NCBI GenBank assembly: GCA_910588985.1
Contig: CAJURO010000006.1
Location: 19,075 to 83,074 of the forward strand
Reading direction: 5' to 3'
DNA length: 64,000 nucleotides
DNA from: an uncultured Eggerthellaceae bacterium
GTDB lineage: Bacteria > Actinomycetota > Coriobacteriia > Coriobacteriales > Eggerthellaceae
Position 1 is the first letter of the stretch. The number at the start of each line of letters is the position of its first letter. A program made the translations under genes and the position numbers. Below the pieces are notes generated by a model. The model saw only the letters and a list, made by a program, of their open reading frames with translations, made no database searches and had not been told where the DNA came from. Below are positions 9,203 to 18,725 of the stretch, piece after piece.

Positions 9203-9432
9203 AGGTTCTCCCCTGCAAGCTCTGGGAACTGCTTGATGAGATCGATGGTCTCCTCGGCAAATTGCTGATCGACAACCTCGATGGCGAAGCCAGCATGCAC
9301 GAGCACGTAGTCACCTTCGGTTGCTTGAGGGGTCAGATCGACCGAGATCTGTCGCGTCACGCCCAGGATATCAACAGTTGCCAAACCGTCTTCCTCAAGC
9401 GTCGTGATCTTCGCTGGAATAGCCAAACACAT
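9199..9432 (-). CDS. hypC: hydrogenase maturation chaperone HypC
   Basis: A 77-residue HypC/HupF protein beginning MCLAIPAKI. Cys2, which after methionine removal binds the iron group and the hydrogenase precursor, is intact. Works with HypD. Lies between hypF (12 bases upstream) and hypD (4-base overlap). Confidence 0.95.
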   Translation of the reverse strand: MCLAIPAKITTLEEDGLATVDILGVTRQISVDLTPQATEGDYVLVHAGFAIEVVDQQFAEETIDLIKQFPELAGENL

Positions 9433-9444
9433 ACGTTCGTTGCC

Positions 9445-11931
9445 TCACATATCCTTCGTTGCTTTCTTGGCAGATGCTACCACAGCTTGTCCGAACGAAA
9501 TGCATCCATCGTTAGGCGGCAGCTCACGATTGATGGCCACGGTGAATCCTGCAAGCTCGAGCGCCTCGAGCGCATGCTCGATGAGATATCGGTTCATGAA
9601 CACGCCCCCGCTCAAGACCACGGTGGAGATGCCATAGAGCGCTTGCACGAGCGTTGCGCTCTCCACGATGGCGCCAACAAAAGCGTCGTGGAAGCGCCGT
9701 GCGATGACCGACGCGGGCACGCCTGAGGCAACGTCATCAAGGAGCGCCGTGAACACAGGTGCTGCATCGAGCAGCACCACCGAGGTGTCATGAGCAGTCG
9801 ACCCTTCAACGGCCGTGTTCTTGAGAACCCCGACATGGTAGGCAGCAGATCCAGCACCTTCGCCCTCTGCTGCTCCTTCCTCCATTGCTGCCTCCAGCAT
9901 GATGGCAGGCTCGCCTTCATAGGTTGGATCCGTGCAAACGCCGAGCAGCGCGCTTGCCGCATCGAACAAGCGACCGACCGAAGAGGTATAAGGCGTGTTG
10001 ATGCCTTGCTCGATCATGGCGTCCAAGGTATGCGCCTCATCTTCGCCAAGCATCTCAAGCGCCCTCTTCGCCCCCTCATGCCCAAGCAAGTCGAACTCCC
10101 AAAGAACGCCATATGCCATGCGCAAGGGATGCTTGACACATGCCGCTCCGCCTGGCATGGGCACATAGGCGAAATTGGCGAAACGCTCGAAATCCTCCAG
10201 GTTGGCGAGCAGGACCTCGCCTCCCCATATATTCCCGTCGGCCCCGTATCCTGTTCCATCGAATGCGATGCCGCACACAGCCTCATGAAGGTCGTTCTCT
10301 GCCATGACCGCAACGATGTGCGCAAGATGATGCTGCACTTCAGTGAGCGGCAGGGGTGGCGTGTGGGAGCGCGCCGCCTCATGCGCCCACTTGGTCGTCA
10401 GGTACTCGGGATGCATATCGCACGCTAATGCGCGTGGCTCAAGCTCGAACAGGCGCTCGAAGCGCGCTTTCGTCTCAAGCCATGCATCCATGGTCTCAAC
10501 GTTCTCCACATCTCCAATATGCTGGGAGACGAATGCTTCCTCGTTGCGCGTGAGGGAGAACGTGTTCTTCTGCTCAGGACCCACTGCAAGGATCGACGCA
10601 GCTCTATCGCAGGTGCTTGGTAGCTTGAGCGGTAGGGGCGCATACCCGCGTGAACGGCGAATGAACTGCATCGCATAGCCAGCGCTGCCTGCACGGATCA
10701 CGCGAACAACAGAGTCATCGAAGCGGGTCAGTATCCTTCTATCGTTCGCAACGATCGCATCCGCAATGGACGAGAGCTTCTCAAGCGCGTCAACATCATC
10801 GATGACGATCGGCTCGTCATGGACGTTTCCGCTCGTCATGACCAACATGGGAAGGCCCCATGTCTCCGACCGCCCATCCACTGCCCTGGCGAAGTCGTGC
10901 ATGAGGATATGCTGCACCGGCGTATAGGGAAGCATCACCCCAAGCTCAGGCAGCCCGTCGGCAACCCCTTCCCCGATATGAGCACCTGCGCGTTTGCGCA
11001 AGAGGACGATCGGACGCTCTGATCCTGTAAGGATCGCCCGCTCCTCATCGTTGAGGTGGCAAAGGGCCTCGACATCCTCAACGCTCTTCATCATGCAGGC
11101 GAACGCCTTGCCAAAGCGATGCTTGCGCTCACGAAGCGTGGCGACCGCCTGCGCATTGTTCGCATCGCACACAAGGTGGTAGCCCCCCAGCCCCTTGACC
11201 GCAAGGATCTTTCCCTCAAGGAGCATCTCGACGCAGCGCGCGAATATCGCATCAGAGCTTGTCCTCTCCTTCCCTTCAAGAACCTGGAAGATAACTCCTC
11301 CGTGCTCTTCCATTCTGCTCTTTTCATCCTGATCCTTTTGCCCTGCAGGATGCCGCAAGAACAGCGAGAGGGAAGGGCCATTCGTGAAGCACGCATTGGG
11401 CTGCGCATGGAAGCGCCTATTCGCGGGATCGTCGTACTCGTGCTGGCACTCATCGCACATCGTGAACGACCGCATAGACGTCTTCGCGCGGTCGTAGGGA
11501 AGCTCGTCGATGATCGTGAAGCGCGGCCCGCAATTCGTGCAGTTGATGAATGGGTAGCGATAGCGGCGGTCATCCTCGTCGAACAGCTCTGCAACGCAAT
11601 CGGGGCACGTAGCGATATCGGGCGAAACAAGCGTGGTCTCCTCTACTGCTTCCTCGTCAGAGAAGCGGATCTCGAAACCATCGAATTGCTCAAGCGGCAC
11701 TTCCTTGATGTTGATCTCGGTCACCTGGGCGGCGCTTGGCGCATTCTCGGAGATCTCCATGATGAACTCATCGACATGCGCCTCTTCGCCTTCTGCATGG
11801 ATATGCACCCCATCGGCCGCATTCAACACCCAGCCGCTTATCAGGTAGCGTTTTGCAAGACGATACACAAAGGGGCGGAAGCCCACCCCTTGTACGATGC
11901 CTTTGACATGGATCTCGACTGCCTCGATCAC
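9445..11931 (-). CDS. hypF: carbamoyltransferase HypF
   Basis: HypF makes the thiocarbamate on HypE that becomes the cyanide ligands of NiFe hydrogenases. Domains in order: acylphosphatase (residues 1-90, VQGVGFRPFVYRLAKRY), paired zinc fingers (CPDC, CTNCG, CDEC motifs, about 108-180), YrdC-like domain (about 215-390), and a Kae1-like carbamoyltransferase domain to the end (HHLAHIVAVMAEN; AFDGTGYGADGNIWGGE). At 828 residues it is longer than most (about 750-770), with extra sequence after the zinc fingers and in the Kae1 domain near residues 690-720. The GTG start lies two bases after the pgi stop, so translation is probably coupled. Confidence 0.95.
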   Translation of the reverse strand: MIEAVEIHVKGIVQGVGFRPFVYRLAKRYLISGWVLNAADGVHIHAEGEEAHVDEFIMEISENAPSAAQVTEINIKEVPLEQFDGFEIRFSDEEAVEETTLVSPDIATCPDCVAELFDEDDRRYRYPFINCTNCGPRFTIIDELPYDRAKTSMRSFTMCDECQHEYDDPANRRFHAQPNACFTNGPSLSLFLRHPAGQKDQDEKSRMEEHGGVIFQVLEGKERTSSDAIFARCVEMLLEGKILAVKGLGGYHLVCDANNAQAVATLRERKHRFGKAFACMMKSVEDVEALCHLNDEERAILTGSERPIVLLRKRAGAHIGEGVADGLPELGVMLPYTPVQHILMHDFARAVDGRSETWGLPMLVMTSGNVHDEPIVIDDVDALEKLSSIADAIVANDRRILTRFDDSVVRVIRAGSAGYAMQFIRRSRGYAPLPLKLPSTCDRAASILAVGPEQKNTFSLTRNEEAFVSQHIGDVENVETMDAWLETKARFERLFELEPRALACDMHPEYLTTKWAHEAARSHTPPLPLTEVQHHLAHIVAVMAENDLHEAVCGIAFDGTGYGADGNIWGGEVLLANLEDFERFANFAYVPMPGGAACVKHPLRMAYGVLWEFDLLGHEGAKRALEMLGEDEAHTLDAMIEQGINTPYTSSVGRLFDAASALLGVCTDPTYEGEPAIMLEAAMEEGAAEGEGAGSAAYHVGVLKNTAVEGSTAHDTSVVLLDAAPVFTALLDDVASGVPASVIARRFHDAFVGAIVESATLVQALYGISTVVLSGGVFMNRYLIEHALEALELAGFTVAINRELPPNDGCISFGQAVVASAKKATKDM

Positions 11932-11933
11932 GA

Positions 11934-13850
11934 TCAGTCCTCTCCATCCTTCGCAGCCGCCTCTTCAGGCTCAGCAGCCACGTCGCCGCCACCCGATTCC
12001 GCCCTGCTCTCTTCGCCTTCGTCATCAGCCTCGTCTGCTTGCGCGTACTCGAAGATGTTGGAGAACGAGATATCGTCCTCTTCAACGGTAAGCTCGTCCA
12101 TGAGGCTCTCCAGAAATTCGCCAGCACCAAAGTAGCGGCTATCGATCAGGTTCTGGATGCAATCGTTGATCACATGTGCCAGCATGCGCAACGTCACGCC
12201 TGAATTATCAGGCAGATGCAGATGCACCACGCGACGGCCTTTGCTCGCAAGCGTCAGCATATCGCCCACAGCCTGCGCCTTCGCCAAAGAGCCGAGCGAT
12301 GCAGCAGGCACATCACCATCAAGCGGGATATCCTTGAGCTCATCAGCCGAGATCACCAAGAACACGCCGCAGTTCGGTCCACCTTTTTGAAGCTGCCCCG
12401 TTGAATGCAGGTAGCGCGGCCCCACCTCAAGGCACGACACGATGCCGAACTCCTCGGCGATCGTATGGCGCATGTTCTCTAGCGCTTCGCGCCTTCCCTC
12501 TCCCGTATATGGCAGGAAGGCATTGATCGCGAAGTAGTCATCCTGCTGCACAGATTCCAGCAATGCGGAGAGCACATCTGCAAGCGTGTTCTCCTCAGCA
12601 AAATGCTCCGAGCGCCGCACCTCCACGATGCCCATGTCCACATCCTCGGCGAACATCTCTTCGAAATCAGGCTCGGGAATGCCCTGATCGAGGATCTCGA
12701 GCACCGCAGCCTTCGTCGATGCCACGTCGGGCTGATCGAAGGGGCACACCTTCATGAGATAGCCGCACATGGCGATGGCGTACTCCCACATGACGAAATG
12801 CTCTGCCAGCTCTTCGACGCTATAGATCTTGTAATTCTGCCGCGGGATGGCAGGATCGATATAAGCCAGCGACATCTCGAAGTTGCGGCTCTCGTCCCAG
12901 AGGTCGGTCTTCGTCTGATACATGATGACCGAGCGATCCCCTGGATCGTCGGTGAGCAACAGCGAGTCGATCTCGATGTTCGGAAGGATGCCTTGCCCCT
13001 GCTTCCCGAGGGATTCTGCGACCAGCTGCTCTATCCAAAGGCCGAGCACGCGCCCGCGCTTTGGCGTCAGGAAGGAGAATTTGTTGCGTCCTTGCACGTA
13101 GTTGTCGAACAAGAAGGCTGCAAGGTTGATGGCGGGGTTGTCGATAGCATCTTCGCTGCATGACTTCTCCGCAGCACAGGCATGCGCAAGGAATTCCTTG
13201 ATGTCGATGCCCGCAAGCGCCGCAGGCAGAAGGCCGAACACGCTGAGCACCGAGAAGCGACCACCAACGGTGGCCTCGCCAAGGAACACCGCACGCCAGC
13301 CCTCTTCCGTAGCCAAGCGCTCAAGCTCTGTGCCTGGGTCGGTGATAGCCACGACGTGATTCACGAATTCATCACCAAGCACAGGCTCGTATTCCTGGCG
13401 GATGGCGTGGAAGAGCATGCGTGGCTCGATGGTTCCGCCGCTCTTCGACGCAAGGATGAACAGCGTTGTATGCGGGTCGCACGAGGCGAACAGCTCTCGC
13501 ATGCGGACAGGGGAGTCGGAATCGAGCGTCTTGAACGTGACGCGATTCTTGTCGAGCTTGTTGTACTTGGTAATGGTCATCGGGGCTTGGGTCGAGCCGC
13601 CTTGGCCGATGAGCACCACGGTGTCGATGCCGCTTGCTATGGCTTCGTCTGCAAATGAGACGACCTTGTCAACGTCGCAATGCGGATGGCTGGCAAGGTC
13701 CGTCCAGCCCATGAAATCCCTTGCACATGAAAGGGCTTCTTCAGAAAAATCGTAAAGGGTGGCATCCTTCGCGAAGATCCTGCTGGCAACGCGATCCTTG
13801 ACCAGCGTCTTGGCGGAAGGGTAGAGCTTTTCCATATCTCCGGAGATCAT
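11934..13850 (-). CDS. pgi: glucose-6-phosphate isomerase, long actinobacterial type
   Basis: Interconverts glucose-6-phosphate and fructose-6-phosphate. The sugar-phosphate site motif SKSGGTIEPRML and the VLIGQGGSTQAPM loop are present. The 638-residue protein exceeds the usual 450-550 residues. Its second half (YLHSTGQLQKGGPNCGVF; GRRVVHLHLPD) resembles the Pgi half of bifunctional transaldolase/Pgi proteins, here without the transaldolase. The last 30 residues are an acidic A/E/D-rich tail. AAGGAGAG five bases before ATG at 13850 supports the start. First gene of the pgi-hypF-hypC-hypD-coaD run. Confidence 0.9.
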   Translation of the reverse strand: MISGDMEKLYPSAKTLVKDRVASRIFAKDATLYDFSEEALSCARDFMGWTDLASHPHCDVDKVVSFADEAIASGIDTVVLIGQGGSTQAPMTITKYNKLDKNRVTFKTLDSDSPVRMRELFASCDPHTTLFILASKSGGTIEPRMLFHAIRQEYEPVLGDEFVNHVVAITDPGTELERLATEEGWRAVFLGEATVGGRFSVLSVFGLLPAALAGIDIKEFLAHACAAEKSCSEDAIDNPAINLAAFLFDNYVQGRNKFSFLTPKRGRVLGLWIEQLVAESLGKQGQGILPNIEIDSLLLTDDPGDRSVIMYQTKTDLWDESRNFEMSLAYIDPAIPRQNYKIYSVEELAEHFVMWEYAIAMCGYLMKVCPFDQPDVASTKAAVLEILDQGIPEPDFEEMFAEDVDMGIVEVRRSEHFAEENTLADVLSALLESVQQDDYFAINAFLPYTGEGRREALENMRHTIAEEFGIVSCLEVGPRYLHSTGQLQKGGPNCGVFLVISADELKDIPLDGDVPAASLGSLAKAQAVGDMLTLASKGRRVVHLHLPDNSGVTLRMLAHVINDCIQNLIDSRYFGAGEFLESLMDELTVEEDDISFSNIFEYAQADEADDEGEESRAESGGGDVAAEPEEAAAKDGED

Positions 13851-14093
13851 CGTCTCTCCTTTATATCCGACCTGCCTGTTCCAGACGGGTCGTTCCCATC
13901 ATTGCTCTGCGCGGCTCATCCATTGCCGTGCACGGCTCATTCTATCAATTATCTTCTTCCCCTTCTCGTCCCACTATACGAGCGGCGAAGAGCACAATGT
14001 GCACATACCCGTGTGATACACTGTTTCTTCAATCGAATACGACGGATCAGCAGCTCAATTGCGAAATCGAAGCTCGATCCTTTAGGAAGCTCG

Positions 14094-15587
14094 ATGACCT
14101 CGAACAACGCGAAGCAGAACAACTATCCTATCTACGACGCTGTGCCGATCGATCCTTCGGCGGGCACAGCGTGGCAAAGCGCCCCTTCGAGCTCAGCGGC
14201 ATCAAGCGAATATCAGCGCCATTACGCAAGGCAAACAGGTAGCTCGTCAAACCATCCTTCCTTTGACGAAGCTCGCCGCACACGTGAACAAAGGAGATCG
14301 AACGCGCCGTCGTCGGAGCCTTCTTCCCGTGCAGCTGCGTTCCCACGCTCCTCTTCGCCGAACGCCTCTCGATCACAAGCGAACGACCAGCAAGCTGCCC
14401 AGGAATTCGAACGCTTGTGCCGCGTGATCGGCAACTCGGTCTCACAAGCAACGCACGCCATCGGCGAAGGGCTCAAGAACTCCAAAGGGCCCATCACCGA
14501 AGGGCTTTCAAGCGCGGGGACTGCCGTGAGCGAAGCACTGGGCAAGTCTTACGAGTCGTATAGGCAATATCAAGCGAAGCAGCAGGTGAAATCCGAGCTA
14601 CAGCGCCAGCAGGCTCTTATCAAGGCCCGCTTCACCTCTCCCTCTAAGCTGCGAGCAGGCGGCATCGTGCAAACGGCATTCGGCGGCATACTCTCGCTCT
14701 CGTTCGTCTCTGGCTTTCTTGAAGCGCTTTTGAGCGTTGGCTCCACAGGCGCTATCCCTTGGGTCGTGGGCCTTATCGTCACAGGCGTGCTCAGTGGCCT
14801 GTCGATCAAGCTCCTTGCCTCTGGCATCAACAAGATCAGGCTGGCGAAGGTGATGGATGCCTATAAGCGCATCATCGGCAGGCGCGAGGTCATCGAAGTC
14901 TCCGAGCTTGCTACGCGCATGGGCACTGCGCCTAAGAAGACGCTTGGGACTATTGATGAGGTCATCGCACGCGGATTGCTCCCTGAAGGGCGCCTTGACG
15001 AGGAACGCACGACGCTCATGCTCACGCCTGAGGCATATTCGCAATACCTTGAGTTCAGGAAGAGCCAAGCTGAGCGTGAGCACGAAGAGCTCATGCGCCG
15101 ACAGCAAGAGGAAGCAGAGGCGCGGGCATTGGGCCTCACGCCAGAAGCGCGCCAATTCCTTGACATGGGGCGCGATTACATCGAACAGATGCAAGAGCTC
15201 GATGACGCCATCCAGGATGAAGCCGTCAGTGCCAAGATCGTTGCCATCGAAGAGGTGGTAAAGCGCATACTTCTGCGCGTTAAGGATGAACCCAGCGTCA
15301 TCGATGGCCTTGGCCGCCTCATGAACTACTATCTCCCGACCACCGTCAAGCTCTTGACCGCCTATGACGCCCTTGAAGAACAGACGGTGCAGGGCGAGAA
15401 CATCATCAGCTCACGGCAAGAGATCGAGCAAACGCTCGATGTGCTCTATGCTGCCTACGAGAAGCTGCTCGACGCTACCTTCGAAGACCTCTCGATGGAT
15501 GTCTCATCCGACATCTCTGTGCTGCACACGGTCCTTGCACAGGAAGGACTCGTCGATGGACCCTTCGATGGGACAACGAAAAACTAA
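14094..15587 (+). CDS. XpaC-like membrane protein (5-bromo-4-chloroindolyl phosphate hydrolysis family)
   Basis: A 497-residue protein with a low-complexity Ser/Ala/Gln N-terminus (to about residue 100), two hydrophobic segments near residues 191-211 and 219-240, and a long helical charged C-terminal half. The C-terminal region (VKLLTAYDALEEQ, then EIEQTLDVLYAAYEKLLD) is the XpaC signature. Biochemical role is unproven; members are usually paired with TelA, as here. I chose ATG 14094 because AGGAAGC lies just upstream and the 64 residues before it look non-coding. Confidence 0.8.
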   Translation: MTSNNAKQNNYPIYDAVPIDPSAGTAWQSAPSSSAASSEYQRHYARQTGSSSNHPSFDEARRTREQRRSNAPSSEPSSRAAAFPRSSSPNASRSQANDQQAAQEFERLCRVIGNSVSQATHAIGEGLKNSKGPITEGLSSAGTAVSEALGKSYESYRQYQAKQQVKSELQRQQALIKARFTSPSKLRAGGIVQTAFGGILSLSFVSGFLEALLSVGSTGAIPWVVGLIVTGVLSGLSIKLLASGINKIRLAKVMDAYKRIIGRREVIEVSELATRMGTAPKKTLGTIDEVIARGLLPEGRLDEERTTLMLTPEAYSQYLEFRKSQAEREHEELMRRQQEEAEARALGLTPEARQFLDMGRDYIEQMQELDDAIQDEAVSAKIVAIEEVVKRILLRVKDEPSVIDGLGRLMNYYLPTTVKLLTAYDALEEQTVQGENIISSRQEIEQTLDVLYAAYEKLLDATFEDLSMDVSSDISVLHTVLAQEGLVDGPFDGTTKN

Positions 15588-15626
15588 AGCAACATTGGCA
15601 ATTGACATACTCTGAAAGGAACCACC

Positions 15627-16784
15627 ATGGCCGATGAACTATCGAACATCAACGCAGGACCCATCCCTGAGCTGACCTTGGAGCCAACGCTTGACCAGGA
15701 TCCCGAGGCCGAGATCGTAGAAGCGAGGACCATCGAGACCGCCGATTTGAAGCCCCCTGCGCTTGACGACTCCCTCTCTGAAGAAGAGCGCGCTCTTGTT
15801 GACAACTTCTCGAAGCAGATCGACATCGCGAACACACAGCAGATCCTGCAATATGGCGCGGGTGCTCAAAAGAAGATGGCGGACTTCTCTGAAGCAGCTC
15901 TCAAGCGCGTTCGCACGCAAGACCTTGGAGAAGCGGGCGACTTGATCGCGGGCGTCGTCGTTGAGCTCAAGAGCTTCGACGCAGATGAGGAGAAGGGGCT
16001 CTTCGGCTTCTTCAAGAAGCAGGCGAACAAGGTCACCGCACTTAAGGCTCGATACGACAAAGCTGAGGCGAACGTCAACAAGATCGTCACCGCACTCGAG
16101 GGCCATCAGATGGCGCTCATGAAGGATGCGGCCATGCTCGATAAGCTCTACGAAGCCAACCTCACGTACTTCAAGGAGCTCACGATGTACCTCCTTGCTG
16201 GACGCAAGCGCTTGGCTGAGATCCGCACTGGTCAGCTTGAGGAGCTGAAGGCACAAGCGCGAGCCACGGGGCGCGCAGAGGATGCGGAAGCCGTTCAAAA
16301 GCTTGAAGCAGCCTGCACTCGTTTCGAGAAGAAGCTCACTGACCTTGACCTGACACGCACCATCTCCATGCAGACGGCACCGCAGATCCGCCTTGTGCAG
16401 AACAACGAGATGCTCATGGTCGAGAAGATCCAAACCACGCTCGTGAACACCATTCCTCTTTGGAAGAGCCAAATGGTCCTGGCACTTGGCATTGCGAACA
16501 ACGAAGCAGCGCTCAAAGCCCAATCTGCTGTGACCGACATGACGAACGAGCTTTTGAAGAAGAACGCTGAGAAGCTGAAGCAGTCGACCATCGATATCGC
16601 GCAAGAGAGCGAACGCGGCATCGTTGACATCGAGACGCTCAAGGCCACGAACGAGAATCTCATCCAAACGTTCGACGAGGTCATGCGGATACAAGAGGAA
16701 GGTCGTATCAAGCGCGCCGAGGCCGAGGTCGAGATGCGCAAGATGGAAGCGGAGCTGAAGCAGAAGCTGCTCGAAGTGCGCTAG
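15627..16784 (+). CDS. telA: TelA-family toxic anion resistance protein
   Basis: A 385-residue, almost wholly helical cytoplasmic protein of the TelA/KlaA/YceH family (linked to tellurite and cell-envelope stress resistance). Recognisable stretches are QMALMKDAAMLDKLYEAN, LTMYLLAGRKRL-like GRKRLAEI, and TISMQTAPQIRLVQNN. It starts 39 bases after the XpaC-like gene with AAAGGA before the ATG, so the two form an operon. Mechanism is unknown. A hairpin repeat follows and may end the transcript. Confidence 0.9.
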   Translation: MADELSNINAGPIPELTLEPTLDQDPEAEIVEARTIETADLKPPALDDSLSEEERALVDNFSKQIDIANTQQILQYGAGAQKKMADFSEAALKRVRTQDLGEAGDLIAGVVVELKSFDADEEKGLFGFFKKQANKVTALKARYDKAEANVNKIVTALEGHQMALMKDAAMLDKLYEANLTYFKELTMYLLAGRKRLAEIRTGQLEELKAQARATGRAEDAEAVQKLEAACTRFEKKLTDLDLTRTISMQTAPQIRLVQNNEMLMVEKIQTTLVNTIPLWKSQMVLALGIANNEAALKAQSAVTDMTNELLKKNAEKLKQSTIDIAQESERGIVDIETLKATNENLIQTFDEVMRIQEEGRIKRAEAEVEMRKMEAELKQKLLEVR

Positions 16785-16823
16785 CGATTCCTTGGGATTC
16801 ACAAGAACGGAACGATATCTGAG

Positions 16824-16924
16824 GGTTGCCATACGGCAATGAAAGCGAGGTAAGCCAAAGTCGCTGAGAGACTTATGTCTCGAAGCGACGACGCGGCGAG
16901 ACTTTCATCTGCCTTATGGCAACC
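16824..16924 (+). repeat. hairpin intergenic repeat, copy A
   Basis: A 101-bp near-palindromic element. Outer arms GGTTGCCATA / TATGGCAACC continue through CGGCAATGAAAG / CTTTCATCTGCC. The core contains GAAAGCGAGG, GCCAAAG, and the strongly conserved GCGACGACGCGGCGAGA before CTTTC. Inside it a second hairpin GTCGCT-GA-GAGAC-TTAT-GTCTC-GA-AGCGAC can form. It abuts the stop codon of the ATP-grasp gene exactly. Same family as 23846-23946, 41026-41129 and 63100-63169. It may act as a terminator between the convergent telA and ATP-grasp genes. Confidence 0.9.
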
Positions 16925-17866
16925 TTATGATCTCTGCTTCATGCTGAGACGGCAGATCTCCTGGGCATGCGCTTGCATCAAGTCGTAGTGGAAGAGCTCT
17001 GTGCAGTCCTCGGATACGTTCGAGACGCTATTCGCATCGATGAAGTACGCGCCTGCGCGCGTTTCGATGATGTCGAAGCTGCCAAAGACGAAATCAAGAG
17101 CTGCCGCAGCATGCGTGGCAGCTTCGCGAATCTCAAAAGAGCAGTCTTCGTAGCGCTCATACGTTGATCCCAGGCGATAAGCAGAAAGACCATTCTCGGC
17201 GATGCTCCGTTTGACGATGAGCGTCGGCTTGCTCCCCACGATCTCCACGCGCGTCAAGAACCCACGCTCAGGTTTGATGTATTCCTCCACGATGAAGACG
17301 ATGTCAGGTGCTTGCTCAAGCCATGAAGCTGCTTCATCAGCGCTCTTCGCTAAGAAGGTATGAGTGGTTCTCCCCCCGCAATCAGGCTTGATGATGCAGG
17401 GATAGGAGAAGGAGGCTGGGTCAAGGACAGAAGGACGATCGCATCCATAGACGCGGGGAACCATCACGTGCGCCTTTGCAAGCGCATTGGTCGAGGCCTG
17501 CTTGCTCACCTCGAACATATGCGCGCGACGTGGATTGAGGACAAGCTTTCCTGCCCTCTCCGCTTCTTCCATGAGCAAAGGTGCTCGCTTCAACGATGTA
17601 CTATGCCCTCTGAACTGCCCACTTGCGAAAATGCGACTGACAAGCACGTCACACGCGAGAGCTTTCTCACGAAAGGATGCTCCCTCCATATCGATCAGGC
17701 AGGCTTCGCCATGCTGCGCACCACGATCAGATAAGCTTCGCTCGATCTCAGATGCAAGCTTATGGTCGGACCATTCATCCGATTCGTAGAGCACGCCAAT
17801 GCGCAGGCCATCGCTCAAGACCCCAGGATTATCCACAGTCGTTCCCTCTTCGCCATCAATGGGCAT
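16925..17866 (-). CDS. ATP-grasp domain protein of unknown substrate
   Basis: A protein of about 313 residues with the ATP-grasp fold: FSYPCIIKPDCGGRTTHTF is the nucleotide-binding loop, IVEEYIKPERGF the hinge strand, and FDIIETRAGAYFIDANSVS the metal-binding strand seen in D-Ala-D-Ala ligase and RimK relatives. Such enzymes join a carboxylate to an amine or thiol through an acyl phosphate. The start is uncertain: ATG 17866 (used), TTG 17872, or GTG 17836, which has a good GAAGAGGGA site. It overlaps the permease gene end and is last in the operon, suggesting a peptide-like or amino-acid-derived product or substrate linked to the transporter. Confidence 0.75.
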   Translation of the reverse strand: MPIDGEEGTTVDNPGVLSDGLRIGVLYESDEWSDHKLASEIERSLSDRGAQHGEACLIDMEGASFREKALACDVLVSRIFASGQFRGHSTSLKRAPLLMEEAERAGKLVLNPRRAHMFEVSKQASTNALAKAHVMVPRVYGCDRPSVLDPASFSYPCIIKPDCGGRTTHTFLAKSADEAASWLEQAPDIVFIVEEYIKPERGFLTRVEIVGSKPTLIVKRSIAENGLSAYRLGSTYERYEDCSFEIREAATHAAAALDFVFGSFDIIETRAGAYFIDANSVSNVSEDCTELFHYDLMQAHAQEICRLSMKQRS

Positions 17867-18662
17867 AGTCAAGCTTCTTCTCGAAGTAACGGCTTATGAA
17901 CATGATCGGCAAGGTCAGGCAGAGATAGAGAGCTCCGAGAAGAAGGAAGCACCCAAAGAAGTTGTAATTCGTAGCGCTGATCTCTCGCATGGTCTGGGTG
18001 AGCTCGATGACAGCGATGACCGAAAGCAGAGACGAATCCTTGATGATGCTTGCAAATTGGCCAGTCAAAGCCGGCAGCGTCCGTGTCACCATTTGCGGGA
18101 ATGCCACAGAGAGCGCTGTCTGCGCTTGCGTCAACCCCAAGGCTCGCGCTGCTTCCAGTGGGCCGACGGGAAGAGACTCGTAGCCAGCGCGGACGATCTC
18201 TGCGATATAGGCACCAGCGAACACAGAGAGGATGATCACGCCTGCCACTACTCTATTGTCCACGCCCCAAGCTGTGCCGATGATGTAATAGAACAGGTAG
18301 ATCTGCGCTATCAGGGGTGTCCCACGGATGATCTTGACGTAGAGGTCGCACAGATACCGTATGGGCAGGAACCGAGCACGCTGTCCAAGCGCTACAGGAA
18401 TGCCTATGCACATGCTCCCCAGCAAGCTCGTTATAGAGATCACCAAGGTCATCATGAAGCCATCGGCAATGCGGATCCTATACTGGGCAACAAAATCGAA
18501 GTTGAGCGAGATGCCGACCAAGGCCAAAGAGGTCCCGATGACCGCGATGACCACCGCGCAGACGAGAAGATAGTTGAACGCCTTCTTGAAAAGCCCGACC
18601 TCTGCATGGACGGGAGCGAAGAACAAGCTGCCGAGCCCATGTGCCGCTATCTTCTCATTCAC
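17856..18662 (-). CDS. amino-acid-type ABC transporter permease
   Basis: A 268-residue membrane protein of the HisM/GlnP family, with five or so hydrophobic segments and the EAA loop (GYESLPVGPLEAARALG, followed by LTQAQTALSVAFPQMV) that contacts the ATPase. It imports a polar amino acid or analogue across the cytoplasmic membrane. The GTG start follows AGGAGAGG. The binding protein gene lies 63 bases upstream. No ATPase gene accompanies the pair, so a subunit must be supplied from elsewhere. Confidence 0.9.
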   Translation of the reverse strand: MNEKIAAHGLGSLFFAPVHAEVGLFKKAFNYLLVCAVVIAVIGTSLALVGISLNFDFVAQYRIRIADGFMMTLVISITSLLGSMCIGIPVALGQRARFLPIRYLCDLYVKIIRGTPLIAQIYLFYYIIGTAWGVDNRVVAGVIILSVFAGAYIAEIVRAGYESLPVGPLEAARALGLTQAQTALSVAFPQMVTRTLPALTGQFASIIKDSSLLSVIAVIELTQTMREISATNYNFFGCFLLLGALYLCLTLPIMFISRYFEKKLDYAH

Positions 18663-18725
18663 CAGCTACCTCTCCTCCTGCGCCATGATGCCTTGGTCAC
18701 TGAATGCACTATCCTTTCTATCAGC

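Noticed and set aside
15639..16832. Open frame of 397 codons on the minus strand
   Set aside because: Antisense to telA, which has clear family motifs and a ribosome site.
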